Below are positions 33,543 through 41,895 of a stretch of DNA of 64,000 nt, one piece after another. Within the stretch, counting starts at the first letter, position 1. Every line of letters begins with the position of its first letter. The notes beneath the pieces were generated by a model, which saw only the letters and a list, made by a program, of their open reading frames with translations, did no database searches and was not told where the DNA came from. The translations under genes and the position numbers were made by a program. Source of the stretch: Prevotella sp. tf2-5 (lineage in GTDB: Bacteria > Bacteroidota > Bacteroidia > Bacteroidales > Bacteroidaceae); NCBI RefSeq assembly GCF_900115435.1, contig NZ_FOWK01000006.1:1-64000 (forward strand). The letters run 5' to 3'.

Positions 33543-34472
33543 ATGGAACTACAACAGGAGACATGTGATATCCTGATAGGTATCTTACCCTTGTTAGGAG
33601 GTTGGACTCTCGACCTGTTACTGGGTGATCCTTCCTGTCTCCCCCATCCTGTGGTATGGTTCGGCAAAATGATAACATGGGGAGAAAATCTGCTGAACTG
33701 CGGGAAACACCGTATGCTGAAAGGAGCCTTGATGGCTATCACGTATATCACCCTCGTCTTTCTGGCGGGATGCGTCATTAGCCAATTCGCACCTATTCTT
33801 AACATCATTATCATCTTCTATTGTCTGGCAGGAACAACGCTCATCCGTGAGGTACGACAAGTATTCCTTGCCGTTGACAGATCATTGGAAGAAGGACGGC
33901 AGCAGGTGGCACGCATCGTAGGAAGAGACACTTCCGGACTATCCGCACAGGAAGTAAGGACTGCGGCATTGGAAACACTCGCCGAGAACTTGAGCGACGG
34001 TGTCATAGCCCCCTTGTTTTGGTGGGCATTATTAGGGGCTCCAGGTATGCTGGCTTATAAGATGGTCAATACCCTAGACTCCATGATAGGTTACCACACA
34101 CAGAGGTACAAGGACTTCGGATGTTGGGCTGCAAGGATTGATGATGTCGCCAATTTTATCCCTGCTCGTCTGACTTCACTCTTAATGATTCTTGTATCTG
34201 GGAAGTTAAGACTGCTGGGATTCGTATGGAGATACGGACGTCAGCATGCCAGTCCGAATAGCGGTTATCCCGAGGCCGCCCTTGCTGGCATTCTGAACTG
34301 CAGGTTCGGTGGTTGCCATATCTATTTCGGAGAACAGTTTGACAAGCCATATATCGGAGAGCACGAGAAGCAACTCGATACGGACGACATGAAAAAAGCC
34401 ATCCATATTAATAGGATGGCAGAGATCATAATGATCGTTTTGGTCTGCTTATCCTATTGGGTGTGTCACTAA
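33543..34472 (+). CDS. cbiB: Adenosylcobinamide-phosphate synthase (CbiB/CobD)
   Basis: From the ATG at 33543 the protein has 309 aa. An in-frame ATG at 33510 lies upstream of the -7 box and is rejected. The family signatures GWTLDLLLGDPSCLPHPVVWFG, ETLAENLSDGVIAPLFWW, YKMVNTLDSMIGY and ARIDDVANFIPARL are clear. It attaches the aminopropanol linker to adenosylcobyric acid at the inner membrane. It converges on cobS, and the two coding regions overlap by 24 bp. It belongs with cobU-cobT-cobS to cobalamin nucleotide-loop assembly. Confidence 0.93.
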   Translation: MELQQETCDILIGILPLLGGWTLDLLLGDPSCLPHPVVWFGKMITWGENLLNCGKHRMLKGALMAITYITLVFLAGCVISQFAPILNIIIIFYCLAGTTLIREVRQVFLAVDRSLEEGRQQVARIVGRDTSGLSAQEVRTAALETLAENLSDGVIAPLFWWALLGAPGMLAYKMVNTLDSMIGYHTQRYKDFGCWAARIDDVANFIPARLTSLLMILVSGKLRLLGFVWRYGRQHASPNSGYPEAALAGILNCRFGGCHIYFGEQFDKPYIGEHEKQLDTDDMKKAIHINRMAEIIMIVLVCLSYWVCH

Positions 34473-35246
34473 GGAACAGACAACCAGGCAGGCAGTCAGT
34501 TCCACTAACAGGCAGACAGCACCACAGCAATCGCCAGTATATCCTTGCAATCGTTGACGGATGAGCAAGTAGAGAAAATACATCACCAGACATGGCAGGA
34601 AGATAATCATCGACCAGGGAAGACGAGTCAGGAAAAGGAAACCTGCCATGGGCAGCAGTCCCTGTATCGCAAGACTGACACCTGCTTTCCAGTCCATCTT
34701 TCGGTAGACGGTCTTCGACTTTGCGTCTTTCTCCTTACGGGCATAAGGGAGCATCATGACCAGCTGACTGGTCACCATCTTACTAAAGGGATCCGCGGCA
34801 AGAATTGTAAACGCAGCCATTTCCGGAGTGAGGGAGAAGAGTGTTGCACCCAGCAACAACTCATAGCACACCAGTCCCAACACACCATAGGTTCCAATCC
34901 GTGAGTCTTTCATGATATCCAGTATCCGCTGGCGGTCTCTTCCACCCCCTCCAAATCCATCCAGGAAATCTGCCAAGCCGTCTTCGTGTAAGGCTCCTGT
35001 CACCAGCATACGTACCACAATAGCAGCAATGACTGCCACAAGATACGGCATAACCATACTACCGAAATATAATATGGCAGCCATCACCCCACCCGTCAGC
35101 CATCCTACTAATGGCCAATGTTCCACAACGGTCTTATAACATGCCTGTGGCGGTTCATGCAATCGCCAGAACGGAAGTCTGGTAAAGAAAATAAAGGAAG
35201 CCCAGATACGGTCATACCAATGGGTCTGGTCAATAGCTATTTCCAT
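34449..35246 (-). CDS. cobS: Adenosylcobinamide-GDP ribazoletransferase
   Basis: The 265-aa polytopic membrane protein shows the CobS motifs GALHEDGLADFLDGFGGG and MKDSRIGTYGVLGL. It joins adenosylcobinamide-GDP with alpha-ribazole (phosphate) to make cobalamin. It is the last gene of cobU-cobT-cobS, 3 bp after cobT, and its 3' end overlaps the convergent cbiB by 24 bp. No cobC phosphatase gene is next to it. Confidence 0.93.
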   Translation of the reverse strand: MEIAIDQTHWYDRIWASFIFFTRLPFWRLHEPPQACYKTVVEHWPLVGWLTGGVMAAILYFGSMVMPYLVAVIAAIVVRMLVTGALHEDGLADFLDGFGGGGRDRQRILDIMKDSRIGTYGVLGLVCYELLLGATLFSLTPEMAAFTILAADPFSKMVTSQLVMMLPYARKEKDAKSKTVYRKMDWKAGVSLAIQGLLPMAGFLFLTRLPWSMIIFLPCLVMYFLYLLIRQRLQGYTGDCCGAVCLLVELTACLVVCSLVTHPIG

Positions 35247-35249
35247 CTG

Positions 35250-36296
35250 TCAGAAATATTTGGTGATATTAGCTTTCTCAAAATTATTCATTTCGTTGAT
35301 CATCCTCACAGCAGAGTCAATAATGGGATAGGCGCAAAGGGCACCCGTGCCCTCTCCCAGTCGCAGTCCAAGACGCAGTAGCGGACAGGCACCTATGGTC
35401 TCCAGCATCATCTGATGCCCCGCTTCGTCCCCACAATGGGTGAAAATCATATACTGCTTAACCTCTGGCTGTATAAGGACAGCCGCCATCGCACAGGCTG
35501 TCATGATAAATCCATCCACCAATATCACCATACGGTGTTCGGCAGCATGCAACATAGCACCTATGGCTGCAACCATCTCATAGCCTCCAAAGTAACGGAG
35601 TATGTGAAGTGTTGAGGGCCGGGGATTATGATGAAGAAAGCGCTCTACAGCTTGAGAGAGCACTTCGTATTTATGACGTATCCCAGAAAAGTCAAGACCA
35701 GCACCGGCACCAATGCAGTCTTTGAGTGGGATTTGGGAGAACAGGTGCAGCCAGATACTGGAAGGGGAAGTGTTGGCAATACCCATTTCTCCGATACATA
35801 AGATATTACAACCCTCAGCTATACATTCATCCACTAATGACACTCCCGTTTCTATCACCTGATCGAATTCTTCTTCCGACATAGCTGGCTCGTAGAGAAA
35901 ATTCCTCGTACCACGAGCAATCTTCCTGTCAATGATGCCAGGAATGGAACTCAAATCATAGTCTACACCCACATCGACAATTCGTAAACGGAAACCATGC
36001 TGGCGACAAAACATATTCACGCCACCACCGCCATAAGTAAAATTAATCATCTGCTGCCAAGTGACCTCACGGGGAGACACACTGACTCCCTCCCTCTCAA
36101 TACCATGATCACCACCTAATAACAGATGACAAGGATTGGACAATGCGGGATGGAGGGTCTGCTGAATCATACAAATCTGCATTGCCAGATCTTCCAGCCT
36201 GCCCAGTGAGCCTTTGGGTTTGTTCAGGTTGTCTATTTTTTCCTGTATTGAAGGACGTAATGTCTCGTCAAAAGACGGTATCTTAAAATCTCTCAT
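35250..36296 (-). CDS. cobT: Nicotinate-nucleotide-dimethylbenzimidazole phosphoribosyltransferase
   Basis: The 348-aa protein has KPKGSLGRLEDLA, HLLLGGDHGIEREGVS, GEMGIANTSPSS, GAGAGLDFSGI and, near the C-terminus, LRLGEGTGA with the catalytic glutamate. It activates the lower-ligand base of cobalamin to its alpha-ribotide. The start overlaps the cobU stop by 4 nt (ATGA), indicating translational coupling. Confidence 0.95.
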   Translation of the reverse strand: MRDFKIPSFDETLRPSIQEKIDNLNKPKGSLGRLEDLAMQICMIQQTLHPALSNPCHLLLGGDHGIEREGVSVSPREVTWQQMINFTYGGGGVNMFCRQHGFRLRIVDVGVDYDLSSIPGIIDRKIARGTRNFLYEPAMSEEEFDQVIETGVSLVDECIAEGCNILCIGEMGIANTSPSSIWLHLFSQIPLKDCIGAGAGLDFSGIRHKYEVLSQAVERFLHHNPRPSTLHILRYFGGYEMVAAIGAMLHAAEHRMVILVDGFIMTACAMAAVLIQPEVKQYMIFTHCGDEAGHQMMLETIGACPLLRLGLRLGEGTGALCAYPIIDSAVRMINEMNNFEKANITKYF

Positions 36297-36799
36297 TTCA
36301 CTTTTAAAGGAATTCCACTGACCATCAGGATGACCTCATCAGCCTTCGAGGCAATATACTGGTTCATCCATCCTTCTAAATCGGTAAACTGTCGCTGTAC
36401 GACATTGTCACTCACACCGCCACTGCCAATCTCGTTAGTAACGAAGATAAAAGTAGCGTCCTGAGACGTGAAACAGTCAAACTCCTCTTTGACGGTCTCA
36501 AGGGTCTTGCTGACATTCTGCTGCTCGAAGAAGAAATTTGTCAACCACAGGGTAACACAGTCAATGACAACGACACGCGCCGTGACATTATGGCGGCTCA
36601 GGAGCTTCTCTTCCTCTATATTGGTCCACTGGGGACCGCGACGCTCTTGGTGTCTCTGCACCCGCTGACGGAACTCCTCATCCCAGATATGCGCAGTTGC
36701 AAGATAAACAGGATGGTCCGTCAGACGTAATGCCGTCTGTTCGGCATGCTGGCTCTTTCCAGAACGTTGTCCACCCGTTATTAATATGATTCGTCTCAT
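36293..36799 (-). CDS. cobU: Adenosylcobinamide kinase / guanylyltransferase
   Basis: The 168-aa protein starts with the P-loop GGQRSGKS (9-16) and contains YLATAHIWDEEFRQRVQRHQ and VTNEIGSGGVS, typical of CobU. It phosphorylates adenosylcobinamide and transfers GMP to it. It is the first gene of the minus-strand cobUTS operon, with a TAATTTTG -7 box at 36820-36827. No cobalamin riboswitch is evident in the short leader. Confidence 0.94.
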   Translation of the reverse strand: MRRIILITGGQRSGKSQHAEQTALRLTDHPVYLATAHIWDEEFRQRVQRHQERRGPQWTNIEEEKLLSRHNVTARVVVIDCVTLWLTNFFFEQQNVSKTLETVKEEFDCFTSQDATFIFVTNEIGSGGVSDNVVQRQFTDLEGWMNQYIASKADEVILMVSGIPLKVK

Positions 36800-36819
36800 T
36801 TTTTTGTTGTATGATGCTG

Positions 36820-36846
36820 CAAAATTACAGAAAATTATTAACTTTG
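36820..36846. promoter_or_regulatory. Divergent -7 boxes of cobU and the CotH gene
   Basis: The minus strand has TAATTTTG (36827-36820) and the plus strand TAACTTTG (36839-36846), only 11 bp apart. Confidence 0.55.
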
Positions 36847-36886
36847 CAGCAATTATGTATATTTTTCTTGCTACAGAAAGTTAATT

Positions 36887-39262
36887 ATGGTATCTGTCAA
36901 ATCAACCATTATAACGGCATGCTTGCTGGTCACTGCCACCACGGGGGCACATGCACAATTAGTGATCAATGAACTGATGCAATCGAACATCGACTGTGTC
37001 ATGGACGACCTGAACGAATTTCCAGATTCATGGGTAGAACTTTATAACAGCGGTACAACACCTGTCAACCTCAGAGACTATAAACTGGGAAAGGACGACA
37101 AAGAAGCTGGAGCATGGCAATTACCCAACAAGAGCATCAATCCCAAACAATATGTTGTCATTTACTGCGACAAAGAAGAGACGGGGCTACATACCGACTT
37201 CAGACTGGAGACGGGAAAAGGTGGTGAGATATACCTCTTCAAAGGAGGGGCTGTAGTCGACCAAGTGACAGGGATGAAGAAACAACCTGCTCCTAATATT
37301 GCCTATGGAAGAAAGACGGATGGCAGCGACTCCTGGGGATATCAGGCAGAGCCAACACCAGGAAAGACAAATTGTGGCAAGACGGTGAAAGACCTCTTAG
37401 GTGAACCTGTGTTCAGCGAACCAGGTGGTGTGTTTACCTCAACGAGTATGCACTCCCTCGCCTTATCCTTGCCAGAGGGTACTCCTGCAGGAGCTGAGAT
37501 CCGATATACTACCAATGGAATGGAGCCGACGAAGACGAGTGCGAAATATGTCAATCCTATTACTTTCAGCGGTAACCGTATCATACGTGCCAAGATCTTC
37601 TGCGACGGTTACCTGTCACCCCCATCTTCCGTCCATTCGTATATCTTCTTCACTCAACGTCAGCTGACTCTGCCTGTCGTGTCGATTGTGACAGACAACA
37701 GGTATCTAAACGATCCTAAAATCGGTATCTATGTGGAGGGCAGTTATCAGGATGGTAAGAAGAACTATGAGTTTGACTGGCGACGACCGATTAGTTTCGA
37801 GTATTTTGAACAAGGTAACGAAGCAAGCAAGTTGAACCAGCTTTGTGAGACACGTATCATGGGAGGGGCTACCCGTAGTAATGCACTCAAGTCGCTTGCC
37901 ATCTATGCCAACAAGCGTTTTGGTACTAAGCGACTGGAATATGAGTTCTTCCCCGACCAACGACCGGGTATCACCGACTTTAAGTCGATTGCCCTGCGCA
38001 ATGCTGGTAATGACTTCGACTACCTCTATCTACGCGATGCCATCATCCAACGGAACATGGCTGAGCATGCTGACCTCGATTGGCAGTCATGGCGACCTGT
38101 CATCGTCTATATCAATGGGACATATAAGGGTATCGAGCACATCAGAGACCGCTCAAATGAGGATAATATCTATACCTACTACGATGGTTTAGAGGATATC
38201 GATATGTTCGAGAACTGGAACGAGCTGAAAGAAGGCGACTGGGAGAATTACAATGCCTTCAAGGCATTCTACGCAGAACATGGTCATACACTTACGGAAT
38301 ATGAGCAGTGGATGGATTGCGTAGAGTTTGCCAATCTCATGATTATGAACCTCTATCATAACAATCTGGACTTTCCTGGTAATAATATAGTAATGTGGAG
38401 ACCTAAGACGGATGGTGGCAGATGGCGGTGGATAGCCAAGGATACAGATTTCGGCATGGGACTCTACGACAGGGACGTGAACTACAGAATATTCGAGTGG
38501 TTATATAATCATGACTTTGACCCAGACAACAACTGGGCAAACAATTATGAGCATACCCGTTTGTTTCGCCGACTGATGGAGGATCCGGATTTTTTCAATA
38601 TGTTCATCGACCGTTGCGCCGTTTATATGGGTGACTTTCTCAACGAGAATGGGATCCGTGCCGTATGGGATCCTATGTGGGACCTTATCAAGACAGAATT
38701 CCCTTCTCATCGAAAACTGTATCAGTATAATCAATGGTGGCCTAGAAGCATTGACGAGGAGATTAACAATACCCGCAAATGGATTAGCCAACGTACTGAT
38801 ATCTTCTATCAGCAGATAGCTGACTACTATCATTTAGGGAATCCTACCACCCTTACCATCAACAAAGGTATGGAGGAACTGGGGAATATTCAGTTTACTG
38901 TCAATGACATTCCTTTGAGCGAGGGGGTCTTTGACGGGAAGTTCTTTGGAGGTCGCACCGTCCGTCTGAACGCAACATCTGCTGATGGCAGACAGGTCAC
39001 TGGCTGGGATATCACAAGTGTCACATCCAATGAAACTACTCAAAAACATGTCGACGGGGCTTCCTACACTTTCACCATGCAGACGAATGGTACTATGATC
39101 ATCAAAGCGGTCATTGGAACGACAGATATCCATTCCATTCAAAAGGGGAATTTTCAAGACACACAATATTACAGTCTTGATGGTAAACGATTGAAAAAGC
39201 CGCAGCACGGCATCAACATCATCCGCATGACAGACGGAACGACAAGGAAAATAGTTAAATAA
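36887..39262 (+). CDS. Secreted CotH-family protein with lamin-tail domain
   Basis: The 791-aa protein has a Sec signal ending near TTGAHAQ. Residues about 24-160 form a lamin-tail domain (LVINELMQSN, DSWVELYNSG). Residues about 180-255 form a chitobiase/beta-hexosaminidase C-terminal-type beta domain (GAEIRYTTNGMEPT). The CotH kinase-like domain spans about 260-640 (RIMGGATRSNALKSL, HIRDRSNEDNIY, WRWIAKDTDFGMGL). It ends with the tail YYSLDGKRLKKPQHGI. CotH proteins are extracellular, and some are protein kinases, some cellulosome or spore-coat components. The role here, perhaps surface glycan binding, is open. Confidence 0.87.
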   Translation: MVSVKSTIITACLLVTATTGAHAQLVINELMQSNIDCVMDDLNEFPDSWVELYNSGTTPVNLRDYKLGKDDKEAGAWQLPNKSINPKQYVVIYCDKEETGLHTDFRLETGKGGEIYLFKGGAVVDQVTGMKKQPAPNIAYGRKTDGSDSWGYQAEPTPGKTNCGKTVKDLLGEPVFSEPGGVFTSTSMHSLALSLPEGTPAGAEIRYTTNGMEPTKTSAKYVNPITFSGNRIIRAKIFCDGYLSPPSSVHSYIFFTQRQLTLPVVSIVTDNRYLNDPKIGIYVEGSYQDGKKNYEFDWRRPISFEYFEQGNEASKLNQLCETRIMGGATRSNALKSLAIYANKRFGTKRLEYEFFPDQRPGITDFKSIALRNAGNDFDYLYLRDAIIQRNMAEHADLDWQSWRPVIVYINGTYKGIEHIRDRSNEDNIYTYYDGLEDIDMFENWNELKEGDWENYNAFKAFYAEHGHTLTEYEQWMDCVEFANLMIMNLYHNNLDFPGNNIVMWRPKTDGGRWRWIAKDTDFGMGLYDRDVNYRIFEWLYNHDFDPDNNWANNYEHTRLFRRLMEDPDFFNMFIDRCAVYMGDFLNENGIRAVWDPMWDLIKTEFPSHRKLYQYNQWWPRSIDEEINNTRKWISQRTDIFYQQIADYYHLGNPTTLTINKGMEELGNIQFTVNDIPLSEGVFDGKFFGGRTVRLNATSADGRQVTGWDITSVTSNETTQKHVDGASYTFTMQTNGTMIIKAVIGTTDIHSIQKGNFQDTQYYSLDGKRLKKPQHGINIIRMTDGTTRKIVK

Positions 39263-39290
39263 AAAAGAGCAGCCCTAAGGTTACTCTTTT
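39263..39290. terminator. Terminator between the CotH gene and tRNA-Ser
   Basis: AAAAGAG/CTCTTTT arms with partial AGCC/GGTT pairing inside form a short bidirectional hairpin. Confidence 0.6.
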
Positions 39291-39292
39291 AG

Positions 39293-39380
39293 CGGAAGGT
39301 GAGGGATTCAAACCCCCGATACCCGAAAGGGGTATACCGGATTTCGAGTCCAGCGCATTCGGTCACTCTGCCAACCTTCC
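39293..39380 (-). tRNA. tRNA-Ser (anticodon CGA)
   Basis: This is an 88-nt class II tRNA: GGAAGGT/ACCTTCC acceptor, discriminator G, CGA in the anticodon loop (CTGGACTCGAAATCCGG) and a long variable arm with TTTCG loop. CCA is not encoded. Confidence 0.95.
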
Positions 39381-39450
39381 TTTCCCTTTTGCGAATGCAA
39401 AGGTAGTGCAAATATTTGAATCCACCAAATTTATCATTGACAAATCCCAT

Positions 39451-40029
39451 TCAAAGAAGTTTGCCTAGCCGTTGACGCAACTGCTCCGCCTCACTCTGGC
39501 GGATAGAGAGACGTATCTCGCATGTTGTGTCGAAGGTCTGTGACAAGACACGAGGATTCATCTCTTTGACGATGCGCATCACGTCATTCATCTGTGGATA
39601 GGAAAAGGAATAGGTGATAACCTCCTCTACCTGACGTGTCTCGATAGTAGCATGGGTGATCGCATCAGCGGCAGCCTCACGATAGGCGACTATCAGACCG
39701 CTCGTTCCCAGGTTCACGCCCCCATAGTAGCGCACCACGACAATCAGTATGTCCGTCAGTTCATTGGAGTTAATCTGTCCAAGAATCGGTTTTCCTGCCG
39801 TCGAGGAAGGTTCTCCGTCATCATTGGCACGGAACTCTTCCCTACTCGCTCCTAACATATAGGCATAACAGACATGACGAGCATCATAGTATTTCTTGCG
39901 ATAGCCCGCAAGAATCCCCTTCACCTCGTCGATGGTCTCTACGTGGTGAGCAAAAGCGAGGAACTTACTCCGTTTCTCGGTGTAATATCCCTCGCTTATG
40001 GTTGCTATGGTGCGGTATTCGTCAGTCAT
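39451..40029 (-). CDS. YigZ/IMPACT-family protein
   Basis: The 192-aa protein has the UPF0029 N-terminal domain (SKFLAFAHHV, ARHVCYAYML, DDGEPSSTAGKPIL, VVVRYYGGVNLGTSGL) and a ferredoxin-like C-terminal domain. The family is widely conserved. The eukaryotic relative IMPACT regulates translation, but the bacterial role is not settled. It lies 56 bp after the DUF1015 gene in the same direction. Confidence 0.9.
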   Translation of the reverse strand: MTDEYRTIATISEGYYTEKRSKFLAFAHHVETIDEVKGILAGYRKKYYDARHVCYAYMLGASREEFRANDDGEPSSTAGKPILGQINSNELTDILIVVVRYYGGVNLGTSGLIVAYREAAADAITHATIETRQVEEVITYSFSYPQMNDVMRIVKEMNPRVLSQTFDTTCEIRLSIRQSEAEQLRQRLGKLL

Positions 40030-40093
40030 ATACTATATATCGGTATTTCGAAATTACGAGATAACGATATTACGAGATAACGATATTACGAGA
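40030..40093. repeat. Intergenic ATTACGAGATAACGAT repeat
   Basis: Two perfect GATAACGATATTACGA units and related words fill the spacer and run into the 3' end of the DUF1015 gene. Confidence 0.75.
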
Positions 40094-41333
40094 GTTTATG
40101 AATCACCAATCCAGAACGCAGTTTCGGTTCAAACCAGGTAGCCTTCGGCGGCATGATCTTACCACTGTCGGCAATATCCATGATCTGCTGCATCGTCACA
40201 GGATAGAGAGCAAGGGCGGCTCGCATCTCACCACTGTCCACACGACGTTTCAGTTCACCGAGTCCACGAAGGCCACCGACAAAGTCAATACGCTTGGAAG
40301 AACGCAGATCGCCGATGTTCAGTATCTCGTCGAGAATCAGACGACTGCTGATATCTACATCCAGTACCCCGATAGGATCGGTATTATCGAAGGTACCTTC
40401 CTTGGCTGTCAGACTATACCAATGCTGGTCGAGATAGAGTGAGAACTCATGGAGCTTTGCTGGTTTATAAATCTCCGTTCCCTTATCCTCTACGATGAAG
40501 TTCACCTGAAGAGCAGCAAGGAACTCCTCTGACGACATACCGTTGAGGTCCTTCACCACACGGTTGTAGTCGAGAATTGTCAACTGGCTCGCCTGGAAGC
40601 ATACTGCCATGAAGAAGTTATATTCCTCATCCCCTTTGTGGTGAGGGTTCTGCTTCTGTTTCTCAGCACCTACCAGTGCGGCAGCGGCAGAGCGATGATG
40701 TCCGTCGGCGATATAGAGCGACGGCATCTTGGCAAACTCTGCGGTGATAGTTGCCATATCCTTCTCATCGTCGATAATCCAGAACTGATGGCGGAAACCG
40801 TCAATAGGAGCGATGAAGTCATACTCCGGCTCCGTGGCGGCATAGCGCTTGATCAACTGGTCGAGAACGGTATTATCAGGATAGGCAAAGAATACTGGTT
40901 CGATGTTCGCATTATTCACACGGACATGTTTCATACGATCCTCCTCCTTGTCGCGACGCGTCAGCTCATGCTTCTTGATATTACCTTTCATATAGTCGTC
41001 TGTATGAGCACATACCACCAGACCATACTGTGTCTTGCCGTTCATTGTCTGGGCATAGATATAATAATGTTCACGTTCATCCTGAAGGAGCCATCCCTTG
41101 TCTTGGAACTTCTGGAAGTTCTCGGCAGCCTTCTCATAGACACGAGGATCATACTCAGAAGTACCTACGGGGAAGTCGATCTCCGGTTTGATGATATGAT
41201 ACAGACTCTTCTCATTGTCGCCCGCCTCGGCACGTGCTTCCTCTGAGTCCAACACGTCATAAGGACGACTCTCTACCTGCTCCACCAATTCTTTGGGCGG
41301 GCGTATTCCTTTAAATGGTTTTACGATTGCCAT
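40086..41333 (-). CDS. DUF1015-family protein
   Basis: The 415-aa protein opens with the DUF1015 signature (VKPFKGIRPPKELVEQV, RPYDVLDSEEAR) and contains LYIADGHHRSAAA. The family is conserved in anaerobes and often lies beside serA and serC. Here those genes are about 4 kb away, separated by a HIT gene and two GH5 genes. A phosphoserine-related role has been suggested for family members, but nothing in the sequence decides the function. Confidence 0.88.
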   Translation of the reverse strand: MAIVKPFKGIRPPKELVEQVESRPYDVLDSEEARAEAGDNEKSLYHIIKPEIDFPVGTSEYDPRVYEKAAENFQKFQDKGWLLQDEREHYYIYAQTMNGKTQYGLVVCAHTDDYMKGNIKKHELTRRDKEEDRMKHVRVNNANIEPVFFAYPDNTVLDQLIKRYAATEPEYDFIAPIDGFRHQFWIIDDEKDMATITAEFAKMPSLYIADGHHRSAAAALVGAEKQKQNPHHKGDEEYNFFMAVCFQASQLTILDYNRVVKDLNGMSSEEFLAALQVNFIVEDKGTEIYKPAKLHEFSLYLDQHWYSLTAKEGTFDNTDPIGVLDVDISSRLILDEILNIGDLRSSKRIDFVGGLRGLGELKRRVDSGEMRAALALYPVTMQQIMDIADSGKIMPPKATWFEPKLRSGLVIHKLS

Positions 41334-41356
41334 AATAGTTTATTTTATATTGAGCA

Positions 41357-41782
41357 TTAGAGGTTTTCCTTGATTTTCTCAATTAATTCTTGATACTCCG
41401 CATCTGACAGATACACCTTACCTGGATTCATCTGGAATGTGCCGCCATAGTCGGGACCATCCACATACTTAGGAGCCAGATGGAAATGCAGATGCGACAG
41501 TTTATCGCTATAAGCACCATAGTTAATCTTCTCTGGGTTGAAAGCCTTCTGCATGGCACGGGTCACACGAGCCACATCAGCCATAAAGGCATTACGGTCT
41601 TCGTCTGCCAATTCGTTCAAGTCGTTGACATGATCCTTATAAGCCACGAGACAACGACCACGATAGGTCTGCTCTTTAAAAAGGAACGCACGCGATACGG
41701 AGAGTTCACAAATCTCAATCATCAAGTCGTGCAATGTCTGATTGTTCGTGCAGTACAAGCACTGTTTAGGGTCACTTTGCAT
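41357..41782 (-). CDS. HIT-family nucleotide hydrolase/transferase
   Basis: The 141-aa protein has the histidine triad HLHFHLAPKY. Its N-terminus contains CLYCTNN, a possible partial zinc site. HIT proteins hydrolyse nucleoside phosphoramidates or dinucleoside polyphosphates. It lies 23 bp before the DUF1015 gene. A TAAATTTG -7 box (41825-41818) is on its strand. Confidence 0.88.
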   Translation of the reverse strand: MQSDPKQCLYCTNNQTLHDLMIEICELSVSRAFLFKEQTYRGRCLVAYKDHVNDLNELADEDRNAFMADVARVTRAMQKAFNPEKINYGAYSDKLSHLHFHLAPKYVDGPDYGGTFQMNPGKVYLSDAEYQELIEKIKENL

Positions 41783-41857
41783 AGTTTCTTTGTTTCTAAG
41801 TTTAAAAAATATTTCTGCAAATTTACTGAAAAGTTCTGAATCTTCAAAATTATTCTG

Positions 41858-41865
41858 TATATTTG
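41858..41865 (+). promoter_or_regulatory. -7 promoter element of the GH5 operon
   Basis: TATATTTG matches the consensus and gives a leader of about 26 nt for the first GH5 gene. Confidence 0.6.
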
Positions 41866-41895
41866 CAGGCAGAAACTTAAACTATTAGCCCAAAA

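Noticed and set aside
36800..36886. Cobalamin riboswitch in front of cobU
   Set aside because: The leader is too short and lacks a B12-box-like sequence; only divergent -7 boxes are seen.
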